From Emticicia sp043780375 (GTDB taxonomy: Bacteria; Bacteroidota; Bacteroidia; Cytophagales; Spirosomataceae), in the NCBI RefSeq assembly GCF_043780375.1, contig NZ_JAYWCU010000022.1:1-21217 (forward strand): 21,217 nucleotides of DNA, written 5' to 3'. The translations under genes and the position numbers were made by a program. Below, one piece after another: positions 6,906-14,920 of this stretch (its first letter is position 1; each line of letters starts with the position of its first letter). The notes beneath the pieces were generated by a model. It saw nothing but the letters and a program-made list of their open reading frames with translations. It was not told the DNA's origin and made no database searches.

Positions 6906-8540
6906 ATGAAACTAATCATCTATTTATTTGCCCTAACTATGCTTTATTATGTAGAGGTAAATGCACAAAACAATAATTCATTTGCGGTGCAAACAAAAAT
7001 CGAAAACGGTATTATTGAAGGGAATTACGATACTAAATCGGGGATTCAAACTTATTTTGGTGTTCCTTTTGCCAAACCACCTGTGGGAACTTTACGTTGG
7101 AAAGCCCCTCAACCTTTGACAAACTGGACTGGAGTAAAAGAAACCAAAAAATTTGGTCCAAGACCCATGCAAACAGTTGTTTTTGGCGATATGAATTCAC
7201 GCTCAAATGGCGTGAGCGAAGATTGCCTTTACCTCAATGTATGGACACCTGCCAAGCGTAATACCAAAGATTTACCAGTCTTAGTATATTTTTATGGTGG
7301 AGGTAATGTAGCAGGCGACGCCTCAGAACCAAGATATGATGGAGAAAGTATGGCAAAAAAAGGTATTGTAACCATTACGTGCAACTACCGCTTGAATGTT
7401 TTTGGAAATTTTGCTCATCCTGAACTAAGTGCGGAAGCACAATACAAAGCATCAGGAAATTATGGATTACTTGATCAAGTTGCAGTCTTGAAGTGGGTTC
7501 AGAAAAACATTGCGGCTTTTGGTGGCGACCCTAAGAAAGTAACTATTGCAGGTGAGTCGGCTGGTTCGATTTCGGTAAGCTATCAAATGGCATCACCATT
7601 AGCAAAAGGCCTAATTGCGGGTGCCATTGGCGAAAGTGGTGCGGGAATTACACCAACAATGGCTCCTGTTACTTTGGCAGAAGCCGAAAAACAAGGTGCT
7701 GATTTTGCCAAAAATGCAGGTGTACCAACCTTGAAGCAATTACGTGCCTTATCAACAAGAGAGGTGTATGAGATTTATAACGAATCAAAACGTTTTGGCT
7801 TTCCTGTAGTATTAGATAATTACTTTCTGCCTAAAACCCTTCCACAAATTTTTGCATCAAGAGAGCAAGCTCAAGTTCCACTTTTATTAGGTTGGAATTC
7901 TGCCGAAATACCTGGGCAAGCGTTTATGTTTGGACAGCCATATAAAGAAGAAAATTATTTAGCAAGAGTAAAAAAAGAATACCCTAACGATTTTGAAGAA
8001 GTTTTAAAACTATATCCTCATAGTTCTGAGAAAGAAATTGAACTTTCTGCAACGGCATTGGCAGCTGATAGATTTATTTCATACAGCACTTGGAAATGGT
8101 TTGATTTACATCTTAAGAATAGCTCTCAACCTGTTTATCGCTATTTATATAGCAAACTTCGCCCTGCATTAATTGATAATTCGTTGGCATCTGGCTTGGC
8201 AGGTGGAACGGTAAAAAAAGAAGGAAACACGCAAAAAGCTACCGAAGCAGTTGGAGCTCCGCATGCTTGCGAAATTGAATATTGCATGGGTAATTTACAT
8301 TTAATTAAAGAATATGCTTGGACAGCCGATGATTTCAGAGTATCTGAAACGATGCTTAGTTATTTTGCCAATTTTATCAAAACAGGTAATCCAAACGGAG
8401 ATAAATTACCAGAATGGACGGTAGCAAAAGCAAGCGAATCTAACCCTTCTGTAATGATTATTGACACAAAATCTCGTACTGAAAAAGCCATGAACGACGC
8501 TCGGTATTTATTTTTGGATAAGGCTTACGGAAATAAATAA
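6906..8540 (+). CDS. Secreted type-B carboxylesterase (alpha/beta hydrolase)
   Basis: This 544-aa protein has a signal peptide (1-20, cleavage after VNA) and a full type-B carboxylesterase domain, so it is exported to the periplasm or beyond. The triad can be read: S218 in GESAGS, E334 in GWNSAE, and H453 in GAPHACEIEY. The family signature EDCLYLNVWTP is present, and the oxyanion loop reads FYGGGN, with Tyr where most members have His-Gly-Gly-Gly. The family hydrolyses carboxylic esters. The substrate cannot be read from sequence, but plant or algal polysaccharide esters are plausible. It is first of three same-strand genes with short gaps (21 bp to the next) behind the palindrome at 6863-6887. 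The third gene of the operon is a paralogue. Confidence 0.9.
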   Translation: MKLIIYLFALTMLYYVEVNAQNNNSFAVQTKIENGIIEGNYDTKSGIQTYFGVPFAKPPVGTLRWKAPQPLTNWTGVKETKKFGPRPMQTVVFGDMNSRSNGVSEDCLYLNVWTPAKRNTKDLPVLVYFYGGGNVAGDASEPRYDGESMAKKGIVTITCNYRLNVFGNFAHPELSAEAQYKASGNYGLLDQVAVLKWVQKNIAAFGGDPKKVTIAGESAGSISVSYQMASPLAKGLIAGAIGESGAGITPTMAPVTLAEAEKQGADFAKNAGVPTLKQLRALSTREVYEIYNESKRFGFPVVLDNYFLPKTLPQIFASREQAQVPLLLGWNSAEIPGQAFMFGQPYKEENYLARVKKEYPNDFEEVLKLYPHSSEKEIELSATALAADRFISYSTWKWFDLHLKNSSQPVYRYLYSKLRPALIDNSLASGLAGGTVKKEGNTQKATEAVGAPHACEIEYCMGNLHLIKEYAWTADDFRVSETMLSYFANFIKTGNPNGDKLPEWTVAKASESNPSVMIIDTKSRTEKAMNDARYLFLDKAYGNK

Positions 8541-8561
8541 TCAAATTAGCATCTATTGACA

Positions 8562-10067
8562 ATGAAATACTTCTTATTTATTTTAGTACTGTTTTTTTCT
8601 TTTTCAGCTATTTGTCAACCAAAAACCAATCAAAAGCCTCGCACAATTGTAACAACCGATGGCGAAATTGATGACGTTGACTCATTTATCAGAATGTTGC
8701 ATTATGCCAACGAATTCAAGCTCGAAGGCTTGATTTATAGTAGTTCAATGTGGCATTATAAAGGTGATGGTAAAGGCACAAAAATCGTTTCTGAAATGGA
8801 AATGACCAAGAAAATGTATGGCGAAAAAGCAGATTTACGCTGGCCAGGCGTAAATTGGATGCAAGATTTGATTAATGCTTACGAAAAAGTATATCCAAAA
8901 CTAACCACACATGCAAAGGGGTTTCCAACGGCTGAGAAACTTCGTAGCATGATAAAAGTTGGAAATATTGCCTTTGAAGGTGAAATGGAACACGACACCG
9001 AAGGTTCAAATTTTATTAAAACAAAGCTTCTTGATGAAAATCCTAACCCTATTTACTTGCAAGTTTGGGGTGGAACAAATACGATTGCAAGAGCCTTAAA
9101 ATCTATTGAAGACCAATATAAAAACACACCTCAATGGAAGCTGGTTTACAAAAAAGTGTGTAACAAAGCTATTATTTTCGCAATTCTCGACCAAGATGCG
9201 ACCTACCGAAAATATATTTCTACAAACTGGAAGGATATTAAAGTTTTGTATAATTCTAAACAGTTTTGGTCTTTAGCATATAATTGGAAGAAAGCAGTTC
9301 CCAAACAATTATATTCTTATTTGGAAGGGAAATTTATGGGCGAAAATATCATCAATAATCATGGAGCATTAACCAAAATGTATTATAGCTATGGAGATGG
9401 ACAAAAACAAGTGGGCGACGATGAGCATATTCACGGCGATTCTTCCAAACTTCAAAATGCACAATGGGGTACTTTCGGTCAGTACGACTTTATTTCGGAA
9501 GGAGATTCTCCTGCTTTTTTGCACTTAATTGATGTAGGATTACAAAATCTCGAAAATCCTCAATTTGGTGGCTGGGGAGGTCGACTGAGCCAGTCTAAAA
9601 CTAATCCAAATCGTTGGGAAGATGGAGAAGATGTAGCAGATTTTAATCCGATTACACAAAAAATGGATTTGGCCTATCCTCAAATTCGTTGGCTGGAAGC
9701 ACTCCAAAATGATTTTGCTGCTCGTGCCGATTGGTGTGTAAACGACTATAAAAATGCTAACCACCCTCCTATCGTGAAGCTCAATCATGCCAAAAAAATA
9801 AATGCAAAACCTAACATCACTATCAATTTGAGTGGAACAGCGAGCGACCCCGACAATGATATTCTTACTTACCGCTGGTGGCAGTACCAAGAAGTTGATA
9901 CTTATAAAGGTAAAGTTGAAATAATAAATTCCAATAAAAATAAGGCTTCATTCACCATGCCAAATGATATTCAAAAAGATGAAACGATTCATTTGGTTTT
10001 GGAAGTAAGCGATAACAAAATTCCAAAACTGACTCGATATCAGCGGGTAATTATTACTTTCCAATAA
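8562..10067 (+). CDS. Secreted DUF1593 protein (Sde0182-like nucleoside-hydrolase-like domain)
   Basis: This 501-aa exported protein has a signal peptide (about 1-19, MKYFLFILVLFFSFSAICQ) and an N-terminal domain of the DUF1593 family, related in fold to inosine-uridine nucleoside hydrolases. The family start RTIVTTDGEIDDVDSF carries the aspartate cluster that binds calcium in true nucleoside hydrolases. GGTNTIARAL and GDSPAFLHLID are further family stretches. The last about 100 residues form a beta-sandwich-like C-terminal domain (SDPDNDILTYRWWQY, then a repeat of beta strands). The group is named after Sde0182, a cellulose-binding protein of Saccharophagus, so a role in carbohydrate breakdown is inferred. 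I chose the ATG at 8562 because it starts the signal peptide; the TTG two codons upstream (8556) is unnecessary. It lies between two carboxylesterase genes and is probably co-transcribed with them. Confidence 0.85.
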   Translation: MKYFLFILVLFFSFSAICQPKTNQKPRTIVTTDGEIDDVDSFIRMLHYANEFKLEGLIYSSSMWHYKGDGKGTKIVSEMEMTKKMYGEKADLRWPGVNWMQDLINAYEKVYPKLTTHAKGFPTAEKLRSMIKVGNIAFEGEMEHDTEGSNFIKTKLLDENPNPIYLQVWGGTNTIARALKSIEDQYKNTPQWKLVYKKVCNKAIIFAILDQDATYRKYISTNWKDIKVLYNSKQFWSLAYNWKKAVPKQLYSYLEGKFMGENIINNHGALTKMYYSYGDGQKQVGDDEHIHGDSSKLQNAQWGTFGQYDFISEGDSPAFLHLIDVGLQNLENPQFGGWGGRLSQSKTNPNRWEDGEDVADFNPITQKMDLAYPQIRWLEALQNDFAARADWCVNDYKNANHPPIVKLNHAKKINAKPNITINLSGTASDPDNDILTYRWWQYQEVDTYKGKVEIINSNKNKASFTMPNDIQKDETIHLVLEVSDNKIPKLTRYQRVIITFQ

Positions 10068-10105
10068 ACTTGCTTATTTTATTATTCAACACTCTCACTT
10101 AAACA

Positions 10106-11707
10106 ATGAAAAAAAATATCATTTCACTCATTTTAGTATTACACAGTTGTTTTTTTGCTTATGCACAAATCCAAACTGGTGAAAAAATAGCCGTTACAAA
10201 CACCGAATCGGGCAAGGTTCGAGGCTATATTCATAACAAAATTTATACTTATAAAGGTATTCCCTATGCCGAAGCCAAGCGTTTTGAAAATCCTCAAAAA
10301 CCTAAATCTTGGGCTGGTGTGCGAAGTTCAATGGCTTATGGGCCAGTTGCTCCTTTGATGGAAGCAACTACAAGCGTGCAAGATGAAGGTGAATTTGTAT
10401 TTCACCACGACTGGGGTTTTACAAATGAAGACTGTATGCGTATCAATGTTTGGACACCAAGTATAAATGATGGTAAAAAACGCCCCGTAATGTTTTGGAT
10501 TCATGGGGGTGGATTTACTGCTGGTTCATCGCAGGAATTACCTTCCTATGATGGCGAAAATTTGGCTAAAAAAGGAGACATTGTCGTAGTATCGATCAAC
10601 CACCGATTAAATATTTTGGGTTATTTGGATTTATCAGCTTATGGTGAAAAATATAAAAACTCAGCCAACTTAAGTATACTTGATATGAAAGTTGCCTTAG
10701 AATGGGTAAAAACAAATATTGAAAGCTTTGGAGGCGACCCCAATAATATAACTATTTTCGGACAATCGGGTGGAGGTGCAAAAGTTAATACCTTAATGGC
10801 TATGCCCTCTGCAAAAGGACTTTTCCATAAGGCGATTAACGAAAGTGGTTCTTTCAGAACAGCGATGTTAGAAAAATCTGATACGCAGCGAATTACATCT
10901 GAAGTAATGAAAGCTTTAGGTTTACAAGCAAATCAAGCTGATAGCCTTCAAAAAATTCCGTTTGCTCAGCTGAGTGCCGCTGGTACCAAAGCATTAAAAG
11001 TAGTAGCCGATAAAATGAAAGCCGAAGGGAAACCTGTTATTGGTTTCGGCTTGAGTTGGGGACCAAGTCATGATGGAGAATTGCTTCCTTATCAATTGTT
11101 TTCAAATGAAGCCTTCGAACTTTCTAAAAACATCTCATTGTTAGTAGGTACAACCAAAAATGAATTTACGCCATTTATGGGTGCCGCCACTTTCAATAGC
11201 ACGCAAGAACAAGTCATCGAAATTATTAAAAAAAGATATAATACCAAGGCGGATGCTTATTTAGCGGCAGTAAAAAAAGCATATCCTAACGATACAAAAC
11301 CTTCTGACCTTTTAGATATTGACCTATCGTTTAGACCTGGAGCTGTAGCTCAAGCAAATCAAAAATCTGCTTTAGCTGGTGGAGCAGCTGTTTATATGTA
11401 CTTGTTCGATTGGCAATCGCCTGTAATGAATGGCAAATATAAGGCGGTACACTGTATGGAAATTCCATTTGTATTTAACAACATTGCACGATGTGAAGAA
11501 ATGACTGGCGGTAATAAAAAAGCTTACATACTTGCCGATAAAATGAGCCAAGCTTGGATAAATTTCGCTAAAACTGGTAATCCAAATCATGCAAATTTAC
11601 CAAAATGGGGTACTTATAATGCTACAAACACGACTACGATGCACTTCAATAATACTTGCACTGTAAAACCACAATTAGATAAAGATTTATTTGATTTGGT
11701 CAAATAA
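10106..11707 (+). CDS. Secreted type-B carboxylesterase, second copy
   Basis: This 533-aa exported esterase (signal peptide 1-20, cleavage after AYA) has the complete type-B triad: S221 in GQSGGG, E353 in GTTKNEFT, and H449 in KAVHCMEIPF. The oxyanion loop is the canonical IHGGGF. The nucleophile elbow GQSGGG differs from the GESAGS of the first esterase in this operon. The two share only the family framework and are probably specialised for different esters rather than being a recent tandem copy. It starts 38 bp after the DUF1593 gene and is followed by a strong hairpin terminator (11733-11768), so it is the last gene of the operon. Confidence 0.9.
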   Translation: MKKNIISLILVLHSCFFAYAQIQTGEKIAVTNTESGKVRGYIHNKIYTYKGIPYAEAKRFENPQKPKSWAGVRSSMAYGPVAPLMEATTSVQDEGEFVFHHDWGFTNEDCMRINVWTPSINDGKKRPVMFWIHGGGFTAGSSQELPSYDGENLAKKGDIVVVSINHRLNILGYLDLSAYGEKYKNSANLSILDMKVALEWVKTNIESFGGDPNNITIFGQSGGGAKVNTLMAMPSAKGLFHKAINESGSFRTAMLEKSDTQRITSEVMKALGLQANQADSLQKIPFAQLSAAGTKALKVVADKMKAEGKPVIGFGLSWGPSHDGELLPYQLFSNEAFELSKNISLLVGTTKNEFTPFMGAATFNSTQEQVIEIIKKRYNTKADAYLAAVKKAYPNDTKPSDLLDIDLSFRPGAVAQANQKSALAGGAAVYMYLFDWQSPVMNGKYKAVHCMEIPFVFNNIARCEEMTGGNKKAYILADKMSQAWINFAKTGNPNHANLPKWGTYNATNTTTMHFNNTCTVKPQLDKDLFDLVK

Positions 11708-11732
11708 TATCAATGTATGAATCCGATAAAAC

Positions 11733-11768
11733 AAAAGCCATACATAAAATATTATGTATGGCTTTTTG
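11733..11768 (+). terminator. Strong terminator of the esterase operon
   Basis: A perfect 15-bp stem has arms AAAAGCCATACATAA (11733-11747) and TTATGTATGGCTTTT (11752-11766) with a 4-nt loop, ending in a run of five T. It begins 25 bp after the stop codon of the last esterase gene. The A-run at its left foot means it could also work on the opposite strand. Confidence 0.85.
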
Positions 11769-11826
11769 TTAGTTTTTGGAGTTATGCGTATCGTATGGAA
11801 TAAGTGCTGGAATATCTAAAAACTAG

Positions 11827-11856
11827 AAAAGCAAGAATCAAATGGCTCTTGCTTTT
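11827..11856 (+). terminator. Second hairpin downstream of the esterase operon
   Basis: The arms AAAAGCAAGA (11827-11836) and TCTTGCTTTT (11847-11856) pair perfectly over 10 bp around a 10-nt loop. The shape, A-rich foot and T-rich end, is that of a terminator. No supported gene ends directly before it on the plus strand. It may be a back-up terminator or end a small RNA. Confidence 0.5.
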
Positions 11857-11880
11857 GCTCTCGTCAAACTGCTGTTGATT

Positions 11881-11924
11881 ATTAAAACCATCAATTTGCC
11901 TTTCGGGAAACTGATGGTTTTAAT
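11881..11924 (-). terminator. Terminator directly behind the 29-codon ORF
   Basis: The arms ATTAAAACCATCA (11881-11893) and TGATGGTTTTAAT (11912-11924) form a perfect 13-bp stem with an 18-nt loop. On the minus strand it begins 1 nt after the TAA of the small ORF at 11926-12015. It ends in GGTTTTAAT, typical of a weak intrinsic terminator. This placement is the main support for the small ORF being a real gene. Confidence 0.6.
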
Positions 11925-11925
11925 C

Positions 11926-12015
11926 TTATGCTTTACAGGCATTGATTGCAACTATCACAATAAAAATTGATACAACCAAGAGTTCATCAAAGTGTTCGTA
12001 GAATATCTTTTTCAT
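11926..12015 (-). CDS. Small membrane peptide, 29 aa (putative)
   Basis: An ATG at 12015 opens a 29-codon frame on the minus strand that ends at the TAA at 11926-11928. The product has a charged, polar N-terminal part (MKKIFYEHFDELL) and then one uninterrupted hydrophobic stretch (LLVVSIFIVIVAINACKA) long enough to enter the membrane. The start is preceded by an A/G-rich leader (GCAAGAAGACC), and a perfect 13-bp hairpin follows the stop by 1 nt. I know no family for it. Alternatives are a type I toxin-like peptide, a small regulator of a membrane complex, or a chance frame. No exact TAnnTTTG element was found upstream. It lies in a 579-bp stretch with no larger gene. Confidence 0.4.
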   Translation of the reverse strand: MKKIFYEHFDELLVVSIFIVIVAINACKA

Positions 12016-12286
12016 GGTCTTCTTGCTTTTTATACTATGATTCTAAATATCATAAAAAGGTTGAAAGCCTCGTAAAATTTATTTTAAAAAGAACTTACAC
12101 ATTGACTAAGCTAATATATTGTTTTTTTAATGTAGAAAGTAATTATTTTCATGGCTATAATTACTACGCTTTTGCTGATACAAATATCGGAAGACTAATT
12201 TTGGTGGACAATACCCCAGTTTGGGTATTTTTTATGAAAATCATATCCGTGCTGGTACGCATATTTGTACTTATTAAAGAAATAAA
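12016..12286. other. Gene-poor stretch with a plus-strand hairpin
   Basis: I see no convincing protein gene here. A plus-strand open frame runs from a TTG at 11967 to 12290, but its start is poor, it has no family likeness and it runs antisense to the small ORF. A 15-codon ATG frame on the plus strand (12151-12198, starting MAIITTLLLIQ) ends 11 bp before the hairpin at 12210-12233. The perfect 12-bp palindrome TAGATTAATCTA (12288-12299) overlaps the stop codon of the response regulator gene. Confidence 0.4.
12210..12233 (+). terminator. Hairpin with a T-tract on the plus strand
   Basis: The arms AATACCC (12210-12216) and GGGTATT (12223-12229) enclose a 6-nt loop, and the T-run continues to 12233. 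Read on the plus strand this is a compact GC-clamped intrinsic terminator. On the minus strand no T-run follows. No supported plus-strand gene precedes it, so it may end a small RNA that would be antisense to the 29-codon ORF. Confidence 0.5.
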
Positions 12287-12931
12287 TTAGATTAATCTAC
12301 GCTCAACAGCATATTTGATAAGACCAACAATGGTCTTAGTGTTGGTTTTTCGGTAGATATTTTTTCGATGGGTTTCAACTGTTCGTTCGGATATGCAGAG
12401 CTTGTTTGCAATTTCGCTATTAGAAAACTCTTGGGCGATTAGTTTCACGATTTCTAATTCACGGTCGGTTAGGTGGTAGTTTTCTTCCTCAACATCAGTG
12501 CGATTAGAAAGGCTTCTAAGAATTTCGTTTGATACTTCGCGGCTAAAATAAATATTGCCTTTTGCTATTTCATGAATGGCTTCGATGAGTTCATCCCGAC
12601 CAATAGTTTTTATGATGAAACCCGAAATTCCTGCATCCATTAAATCATGCACAATTGATACATCATAAGAAACCGACAAAGCTAAAACTTTTACTTTTGG
12701 AAACCTTTTCTTAACTTTATGTGTGAGTTCAATACCCGTCATTTTGGGCATATAAAGGTCAGTAAGCAGTACATCAACTTGGTTTTCACTTAGAAAATTT
12801 AAAGCTAAATTTCCATCCAAACTTTTTCCTACGACTTCAAATTCGGCTATACCCTTGAGCATAGATTCTATCCCATCAATCAAAATTTGGTGGTCATCAA
12901 CGATAAATATTTTAAGTTTGTTAACAGTCAT
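12287..12931 (-). CDS. NarL/FixJ-type response regulator
   Basis: This 214-aa two-domain response regulator has a receiver domain (about 6-125) with acidic pocket D12-D13, phospho-acceptor D58 (LLTDLYMP), switch residue S86 and K108. A C-terminal LuxR-type helix-turn-helix follows (about 150-212; LTDRELEIVKLIAQEFSNSE, then ISERTVETHRKNIYRK). Phosphorylation should promote dimerisation and DNA binding. Its ATG overlaps the stop codon of the histidine kinase gene (TAATG), so the two are translationally coupled and form a cognate pair. The target genes cannot be read. The upstream SpmA-SpmB-like gene on the same strand is one candidate. Confidence 0.93.
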   Translation of the reverse strand: MTVNKLKIFIVDDHQILIDGIESMLKGIAEFEVVGKSLDGNLALNFLSENQVDVLLTDLYMPKMTGIELTHKVKKRFPKVKVLALSVSYDVSIVHDLMDAGISGFIIKTIGRDELIEAIHEIAKGNIYFSREVSNEILRSLSNRTDVEEENYHLTDRELEIVKLIAQEFSNSEIANKLCISERTVETHRKNIYRKTNTKTIVGLIKYAVERRLI

Positions 12932-14859
12932 TAGTTTAGGCTCAAAGGTATTTCTATAACTACACTCGTGCCGTGCCCAAGTGTTGAATCAAAATTAACA
13001 TATCCATTTAGATATTCGACACGAGTAGCAATGTTTTTTAGTCCAATGCCTTGATTTCCTACGTTTTCACTGTCAAAGCCCTTACCATTGTCTTCCACCA
13101 TCAAAATTAATTCGTTGTCATGTTTGATTAACTCAATGCTCACTTTGGTGGCTTCGGAGTGGCGGATAATGTTACTAATTATTTCTTGAACAATCCTGTA
13201 AAGCATCATTTCAATCTTTTCATCAAGTCGTTCTTTAATACCCACAACTTGCAGTTCTACTTTTAATGTACCTAAAGCATTGATTTTATTAACAAATTGT
13301 TTCAAAGCAGACGACAAACCAAATTTGGTAAGAGTGCCAGGCATCATATTATGCGATATTTCTCGTACTTCACGAATACAATCTTCTAATAAATCAAGTG
13401 AATTTTGTATTTCAATAACATCTATTTTTTTCTGTGATAAATAATTGCCAAGCGTCATACGGGCAGCGGCCAACATCTGCCCAATGCCATCGTGCAAATC
13501 CCTTGCAATACGTATTCGCTCACGCTCTTCGGCCTCAAGTACGGCTTGTGTTCGTTGTTGCAGAACAAAGTTTTTTTCTATCAAAAGTTGCTTACTGGTC
13601 TCCTGCATTTGCTTGACACGATATGCTAAAAAACCACTTAAAGCTAAAATTTCAGCTAAAAAAGCCATTGCAAAATAATCAATACCTACCAAAAAGCTAC
13701 CCGGCACAAATTCATAAATACTTAGCCCTGCATAGAAAGTTATTAAAAAAACAGGCAAATTTGCTAATAAATAATAAGTAGCGTCTTTGCGATAATGATT
13801 TACTACGACACAATAAATAGTAGTACCAAATACAAAAAAAGGAGGTATGCAAAACCCCAAACTTATCATAAAAGTGATGGGAATCGTATATAAATTGAAA
13901 ATGTAATCTTTTAAACCTAAATGGTCGAAGAAACTGAAAACGATTAATATACAAAAAACAATGATAAAGAAATTGCTGTACCATTGAAACAGGGCATTTT
14001 TAAGTAAATCCCACCGAAGATAATTCTTTACAAAAAGTATATTTGCAATTATCAACAGCATTGTGGCAACATATCGAACCTTATCACCTTCAATACCCAA
14101 TGAACCATCTCCATAAAAGCGAATAAAATAACCTTGCATAGTATAGATAAAGCCGAGTGCCGTTAGTACATATATGCCATAATAAACGTAGAGTTTTTCT
14201 TTGAAAATAAGAGCCAATAAAAAAGAAATAAAAACCACAAAGCCAAAAATACCCGATATCAAACCCCAATTATGATGGTCATTGGTTGGGTAGTAATAAT
14301 CAAAATTATTTCTTTCCCAAATCGTTAGAGGAAACGATATTGAGCCAAAACTTTTACTAACTTTTAAATAGCAGAATACTTGATGATTAGGCTGAATGTT
14401 TGCCGGGAAGAGAAAGTCTCGGTGTTTGATAGCTCGTTTCTGCTGAGGTATTTTCCATGTAAGAGACTGTCTATCAATTACATGATTTTTATCAACTACA
14501 TAAAACACGATTTCATCATAGAGGGATACATGCAGATGTATAATTAGATTTTGAATGACCTTGGTCGAGTTTTTCAGTTCAAATCTAAACCAATAAGGGT
14601 GCCCTTCTGCCCAAAAAGTAGGAACACTGCCAAGAGCTTTTGTAAATTTATATACTTGCGGAAAGGAAGCTAATTTCTCAACCGTAAATTGTTCGTTCAC
14701 TTCTGGCAAATAATAAATGCCTTCGGGAGTGTCCAACTGCTTCCAAGTACCATCAAAATTAAAAACAACACCCTGACTTTTGTCTTGTGCAAAAAGACAA
14801 AAGCCTGACATATAGATAATTATATAAGATAGTTTTTTTAACATAACTAAGGAATTCAT
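12931..14859 (-). CDS. 7TMR-DISM sensor histidine kinase
   Basis: This kinase of up to 642 aa has, in order: a signal sequence, an extracytoplasmic 7TMR-DISMED2-like beta domain (about 35-185) and a seven-helix 7TMR-DISM membrane module (about 195-415). Then come a short coiled linker (about 415-445), a HisKA_3 dimerisation domain with the phospho-acceptor H456 (ARDLHDGIGQ) and a HATPase domain. The HATPase has N563 in the N-box, DNGKGF from D590 and GIGL at 604-607. DISMED2 domains are predicted to bind carbohydrate-like ligands. The track start is the ATG at 14859; an ATG five codons later (14844) gives the more standard signal peptide MLKKLSYIIIYMSGFCLFAQ and may be the true start. It is coupled to the NarL-type regulator (TAATG overlap) and lies 61 bp downstream of the SpmAB-like gene. 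Confidence 0.93.
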   Translation of the reverse strand: MNSLVMLKKLSYIIIYMSGFCLFAQDKSQGVVFNFDGTWKQLDTPEGIYYLPEVNEQFTVEKLASFPQVYKFTKALGSVPTFWAEGHPYWFRFELKNSTKVIQNLIIHLHVSLYDEIVFYVVDKNHVIDRQSLTWKIPQQKRAIKHRDFLFPANIQPNHQVFCYLKVSKSFGSISFPLTIWERNNFDYYYPTNDHHNWGLISGIFGFVVFISFLLALIFKEKLYVYYGIYVLTALGFIYTMQGYFIRFYGDGSLGIEGDKVRYVATMLLIIANILFVKNYLRWDLLKNALFQWYSNFFIIVFCILIVFSFFDHLGLKDYIFNLYTIPITFMISLGFCIPPFFVFGTTIYCVVVNHYRKDATYYLLANLPVFLITFYAGLSIYEFVPGSFLVGIDYFAMAFLAEILALSGFLAYRVKQMQETSKQLLIEKNFVLQQRTQAVLEAEERERIRIARDLHDGIGQMLAAARMTLGNYLSQKKIDVIEIQNSLDLLEDCIREVREISHNMMPGTLTKFGLSSALKQFVNKINALGTLKVELQVVGIKERLDEKIEMMLYRIVQEIISNIIRHSEATKVSIELIKHDNELILMVEDNGKGFDSENVGNQGIGLKNIATRVEYLNGYVNFDSTLGHGTSVVIEIPLSLN

Positions 14860-14920
14860 CCTTGTATATACAAATATCCATAAAAGTTTATACTATCCCC
14901 CATAAACAATATTATAAAAT

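Noticed and set aside
8556..8561. TTG start of the DUF1593 gene
   Set aside because: The ATG at 8562 begins a typical signal peptide, and two more codons add nothing.
11733..12233. Series of hairpins as a CRISPR array or integron attC sites
   Set aside because: The stems have different sequences and lengths and irregular spacing, and there is no cas or integrase gene. They look like independent terminators.
11967..12290. 107-aa plus-strand open frame
   Set aside because: It starts at a TTG with no leader signal, resembles no family, runs antisense to the better-supported small ORF and crosses the stop codon of the response regulator gene and a hairpin.
13434..13678. Open frames on the plus strand inside the histidine kinase gene
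   Set aside because: They are shadows of a well-supported conserved coding region on the opposite strand.
14871..14878. -7 element GATATTTG for the histidine kinase gene (minus strand)
   Set aside because: It differs from TAnnTTTG in the first base, and no TTG lies 19-21 nt upstream (nearest at about 28 nt).
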